Notes under the pieces: model-generated
What the model was told of the DNA's origin: nothing
The model's database searches: none
What the model saw: the letters and a program-made list of their open reading frames with translations, nothing else
Assembly (NCBI RefSeq): GCF_030406325.1
Contig: NZ_JAUEQY010000024.1
Coordinates: forward strand, 62,001-126,000
Origin: Actinomadura sp. DC4
GTDB taxonomy: Bacteria > Actinomycetota > Actinomycetes > Streptosporangiales > Streptosporangiaceae
Length of the DNA stretch: 64,000 nucleotides
Direction: 5' to 3'
In this document: in pieces, positions 8,840 to 17,559 of the stretch
Position numbering within the stretch: position 1 is the stretch's first letter
How the letters are laid out: every line of letters begins with the position of its first letter
Translations under genes and position numbers: made by a program

Positions 8840-9862
8840 TTACTGTTGGACGCCTCGCAGGGCGGTTTCGATGACCTCCAGGCCGGCGATGGCCTCGTCC
8901 AGGGTCACCGGGGGCGGGGCCTCGCCGCGGAGGGCGGCGGCGACCGCCGGATAGAAGTCCTGGTATCCGCCCGGTTCGGTGCGGTGTGGCCGGGCCTTTC
9001 CCGGGGTGCCCAGCATCCCGTACGCCTCCGGCGGCGTCACTCCATAGCCGTGGTCGCCCGGTGCGATGCCGTCGCGCAGCTGCGACTCCTGCCCGTCCAG
9101 CCCGTACGTCGTGTACGCCGCCCGGTCCCCCAGAACGCGAAACCGCGGCCCCAGGTCAGCGCTCACCGCGCTCATCCACAGATGCGACCGCACCCCGCCC
9201 CCGTGCGTCAGGGCCACGAAAGCGTCGTCCGCCGCCGACGCGTCATCCCGGCGTACGTCGAGTTCCGCGTACACCGACAGTGGCGGGCCGAACAGCGCGA
9301 GCGCCTGGTCGATGAGGTGGGAGCCGAGGTCGTACAGCACTCCGCCGGCGGCGGCGGGGTCCGCCGTCTCCTTCCAGCCCGGCTTGATCTGCGGGCGCCA
9401 GCGGGTGAAGCGGGACTCGAAGCGCAGTATCCGGCCCAGGGCGCCCTCCGAGGTCAGGCGGGCGACCGTGCGGAAGTCGCCGTCCCAGCGGCGGTTGTGG
9501 AACGGGACCACCAGCGGGCCGCCCAGGAGCGACCGCGCCTCGGAAGCCGTCGGCGCCACCGGTTTGTCGATCACGACCGGCACACCCGCGTCCAGGGCGG
9601 CGCGGGCCAGCGGCACGTGCCGGGCGTTCGGGGTCGTGATCACGACGAGGTCGTAGCCGCCCGGCCACACCTGTGCGGGGTCGTCCAGGATCGACGCCTG
9701 CGGGTAGCGGCCCCGTACGTCCGTCTGCCGGGTGGGGTTCGCCGTCACCACGGCCGCCAGTTCCATCTCCGGTGTCGCGGAGATGAGGGGAGCGTGGAAG
9801 ACGGCACCTCCGGTGCCATAGCCGATCAACGCTACCCGAATCGTGTCCACAGATGGCCTCAT
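8840..9862 (-). CDS. Gfo/Idh/MocA family NAD(P)-dependent oxidoreductase
   Basis: Up to 340 residues with an N-terminal Rossmann fold (VALIGYGTGGAVFH). VVIDKPVAPTASEA follows and corresponds to the conserved EKPxA segment with the catalytic lysine. The C-terminal alpha/beta domain has YDLGSHLIDQALALFGPP. Family members oxidise or reduce sugars, inositols and related polyols. ATG at 9862 has no ribosome site, whereas the in-frame GTG at 9850 has GAGG 6 bases upstream and may be the true start. It faces the SMP-30 gene tail to tail. Confidence 0.88.
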   Translation of the reverse strand: MRPSVDTIRVALIGYGTGGAVFHAPLISATPEMELAAVVTANPTRQTDVRGRYPQASILDDPAQVWPGGYDLVVITTPNARHVPLARAALDAGVPVVIDKPVAPTASEARSLLGGPLVVPFHNRRWDGDFRTVARLTSEGALGRILRFESRFTRWRPQIKPGWKETADPAAAGGVLYDLGSHLIDQALALFGPPLSVYAELDVRRDDASAADDAFVALTHGGGVRSHLWMSAVSADLGPRFRVLGDRAAYTTYGLDGQESQLRDGIAPGDHGYGVTPPEAYGMLGTPGKARPHRTEPGGYQDFYPAVAAALRGEAPPPVTLDEAIAGLEVIETALRGVQQ

Positions 9863-9928
9863 CGAGATCTATTTGATCACGCTGCGGGTCTGTTCCGGCA
9901 ACGGCCACCCGTCCTAGGGTCGCGTTTA

Positions 9929-9978
9929 GGGCCTGTCTCAACGCCCCCGCCGGCGAGCGGGGACCCCGAGACGGGCCC
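9929..9978 (+). other. Long imperfect hairpin in the leader of the AMP-binding-like gene
   Basis: GGGCCTGTCTC at 9929-9939 is answered by GAGACGGGCCC at 9968-9978 (one mismatch in 11). A second nested pair, CCCCGC (about 9944-9950) with GCGGGG (about 9957-9962), lies inside. The element sits between two divergent genes and ends 28 bases before the GTG at 10007. It could be a leader structure, a terminator-like attenuator or a small mobile-element remnant. The sequence alone does not decide. Confidence 0.45.
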
Positions 9979-10006
9979 TCGGGGCCAACGATGGGGAGGA
10001 GCACAC

Positions 10007-10813
10007 GTGCCCGGACCATCCCCGGATGCGAATCTGGCTGAGGTTCTCAGCCAGTGGACTCGCGCATTCGGCTGGTCGGATCGGGTGGCGTTCCTGTGCG
10101 GCGACGACGTCTACACCCACGGCGAGGTCCACCGGGGGGCGGCCCGCATGGCGTCCCTGCTCGTCTCGTACGGCATCGGCCCGGGGGACCGGGTGATCCT
10201 CGCGCTGCCGGGCTCGATCGAGTTCGTCTGGGCGTTCCTCGCCACGGTGCGCATCGGCGCCGTCGCGGTCCTGGCGGATCCGGACACCGACCCGGAGACC
10301 GAGACCGCGAAGCTCGTGGTGAGCGGACGGCTCCCGCACGCGCTCACCCCGGCCGAGCTGATCGCGGCCATGCCCGCCGCCGGCACCGCCGACCCCTACC
10401 CCGTACGCCCCGACACCCCCGCGTACGGCCGGTACGCCACGACGTTCGCCCACGGCGAGCCGGAGGAGGACTACCTCGCGATGGAGCCGTTCGGCCTGCG
10501 CGAGAACGACGTGCTCTTCTCGGTGCCGAAGACCGAGGACCCCCTCGGCCTGCGCAACACGATCTTCCTGCCGCTCTTCTCCGGGGCCAGCGCGGTGCTC
10601 GACTCCGGGCAGCGGTCGGTCCCGGTCGTGGCCGAGCGTGTGCGCCGGCACCGGGCGAGCGTTCTGCTCTCCTCGTCGGCGTTCTTCTCCCGCGTGGCGA
10701 TGGAGGGGCCCCAGACCACCTTCGAACCGCTGCGCATCGCGGTGTCCTACGGCGCGACGCCACCGCCGAGCCGCGTCGAGCAGTGGCTCGGCTGCCCGGT
10801 GGTGACGCCGTGA
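10007..10813 (+). CDS. Truncated AMP-binding (acyl-CoA synthetase-like) domain protein, probably non-catalytic
   Basis: The 268-residue protein looks like the N-terminal half of an ANL-superfamily adenylating enzyme: VAFLCGDDVYTHGEVHRGAA, YGIGPGDRVILALPGSIEFVWAFLATVRIGAVAVLADP, later TIFLPLFSGASAVLDSG and LRIAVSYGATPPPS. The Ser/Thr/Gly-rich ATP loop (YTSGTTGxPK type) expected near the middle is replaced by YATTFAHGEPEEDYLAM. The A5-A10 motifs and C-terminal lid domain are absent. The GTG start at 10007 has GGGGAGGA upstream. The intact frame and strong ribosome site argue for a real shortened protein, perhaps binding an acyl or aryl ligand. Confidence 0.7.
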   Translation: MPGPSPDANLAEVLSQWTRAFGWSDRVAFLCGDDVYTHGEVHRGAARMASLLVSYGIGPGDRVILALPGSIEFVWAFLATVRIGAVAVLADPDTDPETETAKLVVSGRLPHALTPAELIAAMPAAGTADPYPVRPDTPAYGRYATTFAHGEPEEDYLAMEPFGLRENDVLFSVPKTEDPLGLRNTIFLPLFSGASAVLDSGQRSVPVVAERVRRHRASVLLSSSAFFSRVAMEGPQTTFEPLRIAVSYGATPPPSRVEQWLGCPVVTP

Positions 10814-10817
10814 ACGG

Positions 10818-11207
10818 TCAGCTCCCCGCGCCCCGATAGGTGCCGAAGCTCCAGAACACCCCTTCGGGGTCGCGGACGGTGAACCCCGAGCCGTACGACT
10901 GCGAACGCGGCCCGTCGACGACCGTCGCGCCCGCCGCGCACGCGCGTTCGAACAGGCCGTCGACGTCGTCGGTCACGACGTAGACCGAACCCGTGCCGGG
11001 CGGCAGTCCGGCGATCGTGCTGTCCTCGCGGGAGGCGCTGCCGAGCATGACGCCGCCGCCCCCCGGCCAGCGGAGCTCGGCGTGGTCGACCTGGGAACCG
11101 GTCTCATGGACCGCGACGCGTTCGAAGCCGAAGGCGTCGACCAGGAACCGGATCGCGGCGTGGGCGTCGGTGTAGCGGACCGAGGGCCAGATGGCGGTTT
11201 CACTCAT
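10818..11207 (-). CDS. VOC (glyoxalase/bleomycin resistance) superfamily protein
   Basis: A 129-residue protein with the paired beta-alpha-beta-beta-beta modules of the vicinal oxygen chelate fold: YTDAHAAIRFLVDAFGFERVAV in the first half and GSVYVVTDDVDGLFERACAAGATVVDGP in the second, ending FTVRDPEGVFWSFGTY. Family members include glyoxalases, dioxygenases and drug-binding proteins. Its ATG overlaps the stop of the upstream AraC gene by 8 bases, so the two are coupled and the AraC protein probably regulates or senses the same process. Confidence 0.87.
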   Translation of the reverse strand: MSETAIWPSVRYTDAHAAIRFLVDAFGFERVAVHETGSQVDHAELRWPGGGGVMLGSASREDSTIAGLPPGTGSVYVVTDDVDGLFERACAAGATVVDGPRSQSYGSGFTVRDPEGVFWSFGTYRGAGS

Positions 11208-12054
11208 GCCCCGAGGATGCGGCCCGCACCTCCTCCCCGTCTTGGATGAATGGGAGGTCCTGGCCGGTCAGCCAGGCCGACGGCGGGCAGCCGACGAAGT
11301 CGTTCCACTCGCGCGCCAGGTGCGCCTGGTCATAGAACCCGCACCGCGCGGCGACGTCGGCGAAGGAGGGCCGGTCGGTGCGCCGCAGCATCCGCGTCGA
11401 GCGCTCGAAGCGCATGACGCGCGCGGCCTCCTTCGGTGTCAGGCCGTACTCCGCGGTGAAGCGGCCCCCCAGGTGCCGCCGGCTCCACCCGACCTCGCGG
11501 GCCAGCTCGTCGACGCGTACGCCCCCGCCGCGCGCGGTCAGGAGCCGCCAGGCGTGGCGCAGCTCGTCCGGGGGATCCGGGAGACGGTCGGCCTGCCGGG
11601 ACAGCACCTCATCGAGGATGGCGAACCGCGCCGGCCAGGAAGGAGCCCCGGCCATCCGCTCGATCAGCTCGCCGGCGCGCGCCGTCAGCACCTCGTCGAG
11701 CGGGACCACGACGCCGGCCAGCTCCCCGGCCGGCAGGCCGAACAGCGACCGCGCGCCGCCGGGCGTGAGCGCGAGCTGGACGCCGTACTGGTCGCCGTCG
11801 TGCTCGATCAGGGCCGCCCGCATGTGCATGCCGCCGGCGAGCGCCGCGAGCGATGACCGCCGCCGGTCGGGCATGACCGTACGGGTCGGCTCGCCCAGGC
11901 TGATGACGACCGTGAGGTAGGGAGAGGGCAGGCCGAGGTGCGTGCCCGGCGGCAGGCCCTCGTAGCGGTAGCCGGAGTAGTGGGCGACCAGCGGGCGCAG
12001 GCGGGCCGGCGGTGTCACGTCGGCTCGCTCCATGACGAGCGCCGGACTGCTCAT
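11200..12054 (-). CDS. AraC family transcriptional regulator
   Basis: About 284 residues. The C-terminal third has two helix-turn-helix units: VDELAREVGWSRRHLGGRF, then PSFADVAARCGFYDQAHLAREW, ending with the AraC hallmark FVGCPPSAW. The N-terminal part is a sensor-like beta domain (HLGLPSPYLTVVISLGEP). The frame stays open upstream into the cobalamin riboswitch, so the start is chosen at 12054 (MSSPALVMERADVT), where GGAG precedes the ATG. ATG at 12084 and 12030 are alternatives. It is translationally coupled to the VOC gene and divergent from cobN. Confidence 0.85.
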   Translation of the reverse strand: MSSPALVMERADVTPPARLRPLVAHYSGYRYEGLPPGTHLGLPSPYLTVVISLGEPTRTVMPDRRRSSLAALAGGMHMRAALIEHDGDQYGVQLALTPGGARSLFGLPAGELAGVVVPLDEVLTARAGELIERMAGAPSWPARFAILDEVLSRQADRLPDPPDELRHAWRLLTARGGGVRVDELAREVGWSRRHLGGRFTAEYGLTPKEAARVMRFERSTRMLRRTDRPSFADVAARCGFYDQAHLAREWNDFVGCPPSAWLTGQDLPFIQDGEEVRAASSGHE

Positions 12055-12083
12055 GCGCTCCACGGTAACCGTGACCACCGACA

Positions 12084-12113
12084 TTGGGGCAGGTCCGCGC
12101 GGACTCGTAGACT
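12084..12113 (+). promoter_or_regulatory. Candidate promoter of the cobN transcript
   Basis: TTGGGG at 12084-12089 and TAGACT at 12108-12113 are separated by 18 bases. They would start transcription about 8 bases before the first stem of the riboswitch. This is a visual match to a vegetative actinobacterial promoter, not an experimental start site. Confidence 0.4.
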
Positions 12114-12120
12114 GTCCGCG

Positions 12121-12290
12121 CGACGGCGAGGGAAGGAACCCGGTGAGAGTCCGGGGCTGTCCCGCAACTGTGATCAGGTAGCGGCCCGCGAGCACGGCCA
12201 CGGCGAGAGCCGGAAGGCCGCGGGTGGCGCCGGTTCCCGACGGACCGGCACCGCGCGACGACCTGAGAGTCAGGAGACTTCCCGCTGTCG
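12121..12290 (+). promoter_or_regulatory. Cobalamin riboswitch upstream of cobN
   Basis: The leader has the cobalamin aptamer landmarks in order: GGAACCCGGTGAGAGTCCGG, GGGCTGTCCCGCAACTGTGA, AGCCGGAAGGCC and the B12-box-like GAGTCAGGAGACTT. The closing stem pairs the region 12121-12135 with 12278-12290. Binding of adenosyl- or methylcobalamin normally switches the downstream gene off. GGGAAG of the 5' closing strand is repeated exactly in the cobN ribosome site (12325-12330), so CTTCCC at 12278-12283 could pair with either. Confidence 0.95.
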
Positions 12291-12339
12291 GCGATGGCAC
12301 CCGAGCCGGGGCGAGGACCCCCGAGGGAAGGATTCACAC

Positions 12340-15300
12340 GTGCGCGTGCTGCTGCTCTCCACCGCCGACACCGAGCTTCTGTCGGCCCGATCGGCCGGGT
12401 ACGCGACCGGCAACCCCGCCCGGCTCGACCTGAGCGACCTCGACGCCCTGTGCGAGGGAGCGGACGCCGTCGTCGTACGCCTCCTCGGCGGCCTCAAGAC
12501 CTGGCGCGACGGCGTCGAGGACCTGCGGCGGCGCGGGCTCCCGCTCGTCGCGCTCGGCGGAGAGGCCGACCCCGACGCCGAGCTGATGGCGCTGTCCACG
12601 GTGCCCGCTGGCGTGGCGGCCGAGGCGCTCGACTACCTGCGCGAGGGCGGCGTCGGCAACCTGCGGGAGCTGGCGCGCTTCCTCGCCGGGATGCTGTCGC
12701 CCGGTGACGACGAGCCCTGGGCGCCGCCGCAGCGGATGCCCGCGTACGGCGTGCACGGCGAGCCGGACGTACGCGAGGGCCGCCCGACCGTGGGCGTGGT
12801 CTTCTACCGGGCGCACGAGCTGTCGGGCAACACCGCGTTCGTCGACACCCTCTGCGCGCGGATCGAGGCCGCGGGAGGCAACGCGCTGCCGGTCTTCTGC
12901 GGCTCGCTGCGCGCCGCCGACGAGGGCCTGATGGAGCTGCTCGGCCGCGCCGACGCGGTGGTCGTGACCGTGCTCGCGGCGGGGGCGTCGGCCGAGGACG
13001 GGTGGGACGCGGGCGCGCTGGCGACGCTGGACGTCCCGGTCATCCAGGGCATGTGCCTGACCACCTCGCGCGAGGTGTGGGAGGCCTCCGACGCCGCGCT
13101 GTCCCCGATGGACGCGGCGATGCAGGTCGCGATCCCGGAGTTCGACGGGCGGCTGATCTCGGTGCCGTTCTCCTTCAAGGAGGAGGGCCCGGACGGCATT
13201 CCGGTCTACTCCGCCGACCCCGAGCGCGCCGCCCGCGTGGCCGGCATCGCCGTACGCCACGCGCGCCTGCGGCACACGCCGCCGGCCGAGCGGAGACTCG
13301 CCATCGTCCTGTCGTCCTACCCGACCAAGCACGCCCGCGTCGGCAACGCGGTCGGCCTGGACACCCCGGTCTCGGCCGTACGCCTGCTGACGGCGCTGAA
13401 AGAGGCCGGTTACGAGGTCGGTGAGCACCCGGCGGACGGCGACACGCTCATCCACACGCTGATCGCGGCGGGCGGGCACGACGTGGAGTGGCTGACCGAG
13501 GACCAGCTCCGCGCGGCCCCGGCGCGGGTGCCGCTCGAAGACTACGAGCGCTGGTTCGCCGCACTGCCCGAGCGCCTGCGCGAGGGCGTACGGCGGCACT
13601 GGGGCGAGCCGCCCGGCGAGCTGTACACCGACGGCGGCGACATCGTGCTGGCCTCGCTGAGGTTCGGCAACGTGCTCCTGATGATCCAGCCGCCGCGCGG
13701 GTTCGGCGAGAACCCGGTCGCGATCTACCACGACCCCGACCTGCCGCCCTCGCACCACTACCTCGCCGCCTACCGCTGGCTGGACCAGGTCTTCGGCGCC
13801 GACGCCGTCGTCCACCTCGGCAAGCACGGCACCCTCGAATGGCTGCCCGGCAAGGGGCTCGGCCTGTCCGCCGAGTGCGCGCCCGACGCGGTCCTCGGCG
13901 ACCTTCCGCTCGTCTACCCGTTCATCGTCAACGACCCGGGGGAGGGCACCCAGGCCAAGCGCCGCGGGCACGCCGTGATCGTCGACCACCTGGTGCCGCC
14001 GATGGCCCGCGCCGACACGTACGGCGACCTGGCCAAGCTCGAACAGCTCCTGGACGAGTACGCCACGGTCCAGGCCCTCGACCCGACCAAACTGCCGGCC
14101 GTACGCGCGCAGATCTGGACCCTCGTCCAGGCCGCCCGGCTCCACCAGGACCTCCACGTCGACGACCAGCCCGACGCCACCGCGTTCGACGACTTCGTCC
14201 TGCACGTCGACGGCTACCTCTGTGAGATCAAGGACGTGCAGATCCGCGACGGGTTGCACATCCTCGGCGACGCGCCGGACTCCGGCCAGCGGGTCAACCT
14301 CGTGCTCGCGGTGCTGCGGGCCGGCCAGGTCTGGGCGGGCCGCGCCGGCGCGCTGCCCGGCCTGCGCGCGGCCATCGCCGCCCGGTACGGCCTGGACGAG
14401 AAGGCGCTGCTCGCCGAGCCGGGCGCGCCGGCGGACGCGGGCGGCCTCACCGACCTCGCCGACGGCCCGTCCCGTACCGCCTCGGACGCCATCGACCTGC
14501 TGGAGGCGGTCGCCCGGCGGCTCGTCGTCGGCATGGAGACGCTCGGCTGGGAGGCGTCCAAGGCCCCGGCGGTCTGCGCCGAGGTCCTCGGGGCGCCGGC
14601 GCCGGAGGTCGTACGCCTGCTGGAGTTCGCGGCGGAGGAGGTGGTGCCGCGCCTGGACGCCACGTCGGGCGAGATCGACGCGGTGCTGCACGCGCTCGAC
14701 GGCGGGTACGTCCCGGCGGGCCCGTCCGGATCGCCGACGCGCGGCCTGGTCAACGTGCTGCCGACCGGCCGCAACTTCTACTCCGTCGACCCGAAGGCGA
14801 TCCCGTCCCGCAACTCCTGGGACGTCGGCGTCGCCCTCGCCGACTCCCTCATCCAGCGCCACCTCGCCGACACGGGGGAGTACCCCCGCAGCGTCGGCCT
14901 CACGGTCTGGGGCACCTCGGCCATGCGCACCCAGGGCGACGACATCGCCGAGGTGCTGGCCCTGATCGGCGTACGGCCGGTGTGGGACGAGGCGTCGCGC
15001 CGGGTCACCGGCTTCGAGGTCGTCTCCCGCGAGGAGCTCGGCCGGCCGCGCATCGACGTGACGCTGCGCATCTCCGGCTTCTTCCGCGACGCGTTCCCGC
15101 ACGTCATCACGCTCATGGACGACGCCATCGCGGCCGTCGCCGAACTCGACGAACCGGACAACCACCTGCGCGCGCACGCCCTGGAGGACGCCGCGCGGCA
15201 CGGCGACTGGCGGCGCGCGACGAGCCGCATCTTCGGCTCCAAACCGGGCGCGTACGGCGCGGGCCTGCTGCCCCTGATCGACTCGCGCAACTGGCGCGAC

Positions 15301-15942
15301 GACGGCGACCTCGCCGAGGTGTACGCGGTGTGGGGCGGCTACGCGTACGGCCGCGACCTGGACGGGCGCGAGGCGCGTACGGACATGGAGTCGGCGTTCC
15401 GGCGCATCGCGGTCGCGGCCAAGAACCAGGACACCCGCGAGCACGACATCGTCGACTCCGACGACTACTTCCAGTATCACGGCGGCATGGTGGCCATGGT
15501 CCGTACGCTGACCGGCCGCAGCCCGGCGGCGTACGTCGGCGACTCCGCGCTGCCGGAGCAGGTGAAGACCAGGACGCTCGGCGAGGAGACCCACCGGGTG
15601 TTCCGCGCCCGCGTCGTGAACCCGCGCTGGATCGCGGCCATGCGCCGCCACGGCTACAAGGGCGCGTTCGAGCTGGCCGCGACCGTCGACTACCTGTTCG
15701 GCTACGACGCCACGGCCGGGGTGGTCGACGACTGGATGTATGAGAAGCTCGCCGAGGAGTACGTCTTCGACGCCGAGAACCGGGAGTTCATGGAGCGCTC
15801 GAACCCCTGGGCGCTGCGCGGCATCACCGAACGCCTCCTGGAGGCGGCCGACCGCGAGCTGTGGGCCGAGCCCGACCCCGACACCCTCGACCGGCTCCGG
15901 CAGACGTATCTCCAGCTGGAGGGCGACCTCGAAGGCGAGTGA
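12340..15942 (+). CDS. cobN: Cobaltochelatase subunit CobN
   Basis: The 1200-residue protein is the large, metal- and corrin-binding subunit of the ATP-dependent cobaltochelatase, which inserts cobalt into hydrogenobyrinic a,c-diamide. Typical CobN/BchH segments are MIQPPRGFGENPVAIYHDPDLPP, YRWLDQVFGADAVVHLGKHGTLEWLPGK, YPFIVNDPGEGTQAKRRGHAVIVDHL and KSVGLTVWGTSAMRTQGDD-like text near 980. The start is GTG at 12340 with AGGGAAGG 8 bases upstream, directly behind the riboswitch. Its ATPase partner is encoded 35 kb away at 51068 behind a second riboswitch. Length is as expected. Confidence 0.95.
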   Translation: MRVLLLSTADTELLSARSAGYATGNPARLDLSDLDALCEGADAVVVRLLGGLKTWRDGVEDLRRRGLPLVALGGEADPDAELMALSTVPAGVAAEALDYLREGGVGNLRELARFLAGMLSPGDDEPWAPPQRMPAYGVHGEPDVREGRPTVGVVFYRAHELSGNTAFVDTLCARIEAAGGNALPVFCGSLRAADEGLMELLGRADAVVVTVLAAGASAEDGWDAGALATLDVPVIQGMCLTTSREVWEASDAALSPMDAAMQVAIPEFDGRLISVPFSFKEEGPDGIPVYSADPERAARVAGIAVRHARLRHTPPAERRLAIVLSSYPTKHARVGNAVGLDTPVSAVRLLTALKEAGYEVGEHPADGDTLIHTLIAAGGHDVEWLTEDQLRAAPARVPLEDYERWFAALPERLREGVRRHWGEPPGELYTDGGDIVLASLRFGNVLLMIQPPRGFGENPVAIYHDPDLPPSHHYLAAYRWLDQVFGADAVVHLGKHGTLEWLPGKGLGLSAECAPDAVLGDLPLVYPFIVNDPGEGTQAKRRGHAVIVDHLVPPMARADTYGDLAKLEQLLDEYATVQALDPTKLPAVRAQIWTLVQAARLHQDLHVDDQPDATAFDDFVLHVDGYLCEIKDVQIRDGLHILGDAPDSGQRVNLVLAVLRAGQVWAGRAGALPGLRAAIAARYGLDEKALLAEPGAPADAGGLTDLADGPSRTASDAIDLLEAVARRLVVGMETLGWEASKAPAVCAEVLGAPAPEVVRLLEFAAEEVVPRLDATSGEIDAVLHALDGGYVPAGPSGSPTRGLVNVLPTGRNFYSVDPKAIPSRNSWDVGVALADSLIQRHLADTGEYPRSVGLTVWGTSAMRTQGDDIAEVLALIGVRPVWDEASRRVTGFEVVSREELGRPRIDVTLRISGFFRDAFPHVITLMDDAIAAVAELDEPDNHLRAHALEDAARHGDWRRATSRIFGSKPGAYGAGLLPLIDSRNWRDDGDLAEVYAVWGGYAYGRDLDGREARTDMESAFRRIAVAAKNQDTREHDIVDSDDYFQYHGGMVAMVRTLTGRSPAAYVGDSALPEQVKTRTLGEETHRVFRARVVNPRWIAAMRRHGYKGAFELAATVDYLFGYDATAGVVDDWMYEKLAEEYVFDAENREFMERSNPWALRGITERLLEAADRELWAEPDPDTLDRLRQTYLQLEGDLEGE

Positions 15943-15945
15943 CCC

Positions 15946-16626
15946 TCACCAGGGGACGACGTCGTCGCGGTGGTCGCGGAACTGCAGGCCCGGCTCCCCG
16001 GCGTGCGTCTCGATCGTGTCCACGATCCCGGGCACGCTCTCGTCCATGGTCAGCGGCGCGCCGGGGCCGCCGAGCCCGGTCTGGACCCAGCCCGGGTGGA
16101 TGAGCAGGAGCGTGTGCTCGTCCGGATGGCGGACGGCGTAGCCGCGCATCAGCTGGTTGAGGGCGGACTTGCTCGCCCGGTAGACCTCGTGCCCGCCCTG
16201 GGTGTTGAGGCTGACGCTGCCCTGCCGCGACGACATCACGCCGATGGTCCCGCCGGCCCTCACGAGCGGCCGGAGGGTCTCGACGGTGAGCATCGGGCCG
16301 AGCGCGTTCGTGACCATCACCGCACTGAAGACCTCGGTGGCGACCTCGGCCGCGGGTTCGTCCGCACCGGCGATGCCGGCGTTGACGAAGAGCAGGTCGA
16401 GCTCGCGGTCGGCGATCCGGTCCCGGAGCCCGGTGAGGGTGGCGGCGACGGTGACGTCGGCCTGCTCGACCGTGACCCGCCCGTCCGAGACGTCGGCGAG
16501 GTCGTGGAGGTCCGTACGGCCGGGCCCGCGGACGGTCCCGATGACGTTCCAGCCGCGCCGCGCGTACTCCCGTGCGATGCCGAACCCGAGGTTGCGGGAG
16601 GCACCGACGATCAGGGCCGTCTTCAT
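15946..16626 (-). CDS. Short-chain dehydrogenase/reductase (SDR)
   Basis: The 226-residue SDR has the cofactor motif GASRNLGFGIA (the TGxxxGxG variant) at the N terminus, an arginine-rich second strand (ARRGWNVIGTVRG), NAG in LLFVNAGIAG, and the catalytic dyad in VYRASKSALNQL (YxxxK). The reaction is NAD(P)-dependent oxidation or reduction of an unknown alcohol or ketone. It follows the epimerase gene with a 4-base overlap, so both are one transcript controlled from the operator region at 17560-17606. It ends 3 bases from the convergent cobN stop. Confidence 0.88.
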   Translation of the reverse strand: MKTALIVGASRNLGFGIAREYARRGWNVIGTVRGPGRTDLHDLADVSDGRVTVEQADVTVAATLTGLRDRIADRELDLLFVNAGIAGADEPAAEVATEVFSAVMVTNALGPMLTVETLRPLVRAGGTIGVMSSRQGSVSLNTQGGHEVYRASKSALNQLMRGYAVRHPDEHTLLLIHPGWVQTGLGGPGAPLTMDESVPGIVDTIETHAGEPGLQFRDHRDDVVPW

Positions 16627-17543
16627 GGGCGTTCTCCGTGGATGTAGTCGCCGGACCGCAGGTCGTCGAGCAGGGGCGCGTGCACCGGCTGCCAGCCGAG
16701 CAGCGCCCGTGTGAGGTCGCTGGACACGGGCGCGTCCGCGGCCAGCATCGTGGCGAGGAAGGTGCTCCCGAAGTGCTCGCTCGCGCCCTCGAAGTGCGCG
16801 CGCGCCTCCTCGAAGGTCATCGACACCGAGGGGACGCCCAGTTGGTGTCCGATCTGGTCCGCGACGCTCTTCAGGGGCACCCCGGACTCCGAGGCGGCGT
16901 GCAGCACGGTGCCGGGCGCGGCGTTCTCCAGCGCCAGCCGGTAGAGGTTCGCCGCGTCGAGCCGGTGGACCGCGGGCCAGCGGTTGGCGCCGTCGCCGAT
17001 GTAGGCCGCGACGCCGGCCTTCCGCGCTCCTTCGATGAGGGCCGGCACGAACCCGTGGTCCTTCGGCCCGTGCACGGTCGGCGCCAGCCGTACGACGCTC
17101 ACCCGCACCCCTCTCTCGGCGAGGGCGAGCGCCGCCCGCTCGCCGGGGAGACGGTGCGCGGCGGCCGAGCCCGGGTCCGGGGCGTCCGTCTCGGTGCTGA
17201 CCCGGCCGCTCGGCATGACCAGGGTTCCGGACGTGACGACCAGAGGACGGCCGCTTCCGCCGAGCGCCTCGATCGCCGCGACGTCGTCACGGGCCCGCGA
17301 CTCCGGGTCGTCGCGATCGCCGCTGAACGCCATGTGGATCACCCCGTCCGCGTCTTCGGCGCCTTTCCTCAGGCGGTCGAGGTCACGTAGGGAGCCGCTG
17401 AGCGCGGAGGCGCCCAGCGCTTCGAGCCGTGCCGCCGCCGCGTCCGAGCGCGCCAGCCCGGTGACGGTGTGGCCGGCCGTGATGAGCTCCGCGACGACGG
17501 CGGGGCCGGTCAGACCGGAGCCGCCGGTGATGAATACGTGCAT
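16623..17543 (-). CDS. NAD-dependent epimerase/dehydratase-like protein (extended SDR)
   Basis: The 306-residue protein has an N-terminal GGSGLTGPAV nucleotide motif and DADGVIHMAFSGD, as in the atypical extended SDR family of NAD(P)-dependent epimerases or reductases. RLPGERAALALAERGVRVSVVRLAPTVHGP occupies the place where classical epimerases have YxxxK, so the usual tyrosine is missing here. The start is supported by AGAGGTG at 6-12 bases upstream. It is divergent from a TetR gene and shares two copies of that regulator's likely operator. Confidence 0.86.
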   Translation of the reverse strand: MHVFITGGSGLTGPAVVAELITAGHTVTGLARSDAAAARLEALGASALSGSLRDLDRLRKGAEDADGVIHMAFSGDRDDPESRARDDVAAIEALGGSGRPLVVTSGTLVMPSGRVSTETDAPDPGSAAAHRLPGERAALALAERGVRVSVVRLAPTVHGPKDHGFVPALIEGARKAGVAAYIGDGANRWPAVHRLDAANLYRLALENAAPGTVLHAASESGVPLKSVADQIGHQLGVPSVSMTFEEARAHFEGASEHFGSTFLATMLAADAPVSSDLTRALLGWQPVHAPLLDDLRSGDYIHGERP

Positions 17544-17559
17544 GACACCTCTTTTCGGG

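Noticed and set aside
7727-10006. Long plus-strand frame leading into the AMP-binding-like gene
   Set aside because: It runs through the SMP-30 gene in another frame and antisense through the Gfo gene; only the part from the GTG at 10007 resembles a protein family and has a ribosome site.
12055-12300. N-terminal extension of the AraC protein over the cobN leader
   Set aside because: It would be antisense to the riboswitch and has no family similarity; a start near 12054 fits the domain.
12334-15651. A 1105-codon open frame on the minus strand opposite cobN
   Set aside because: It is the mirror of a strongly coding plus-strand gene in GC-rich DNA, with low-complexity His/Arg/Val-rich text and no domain; cobN is unambiguous.
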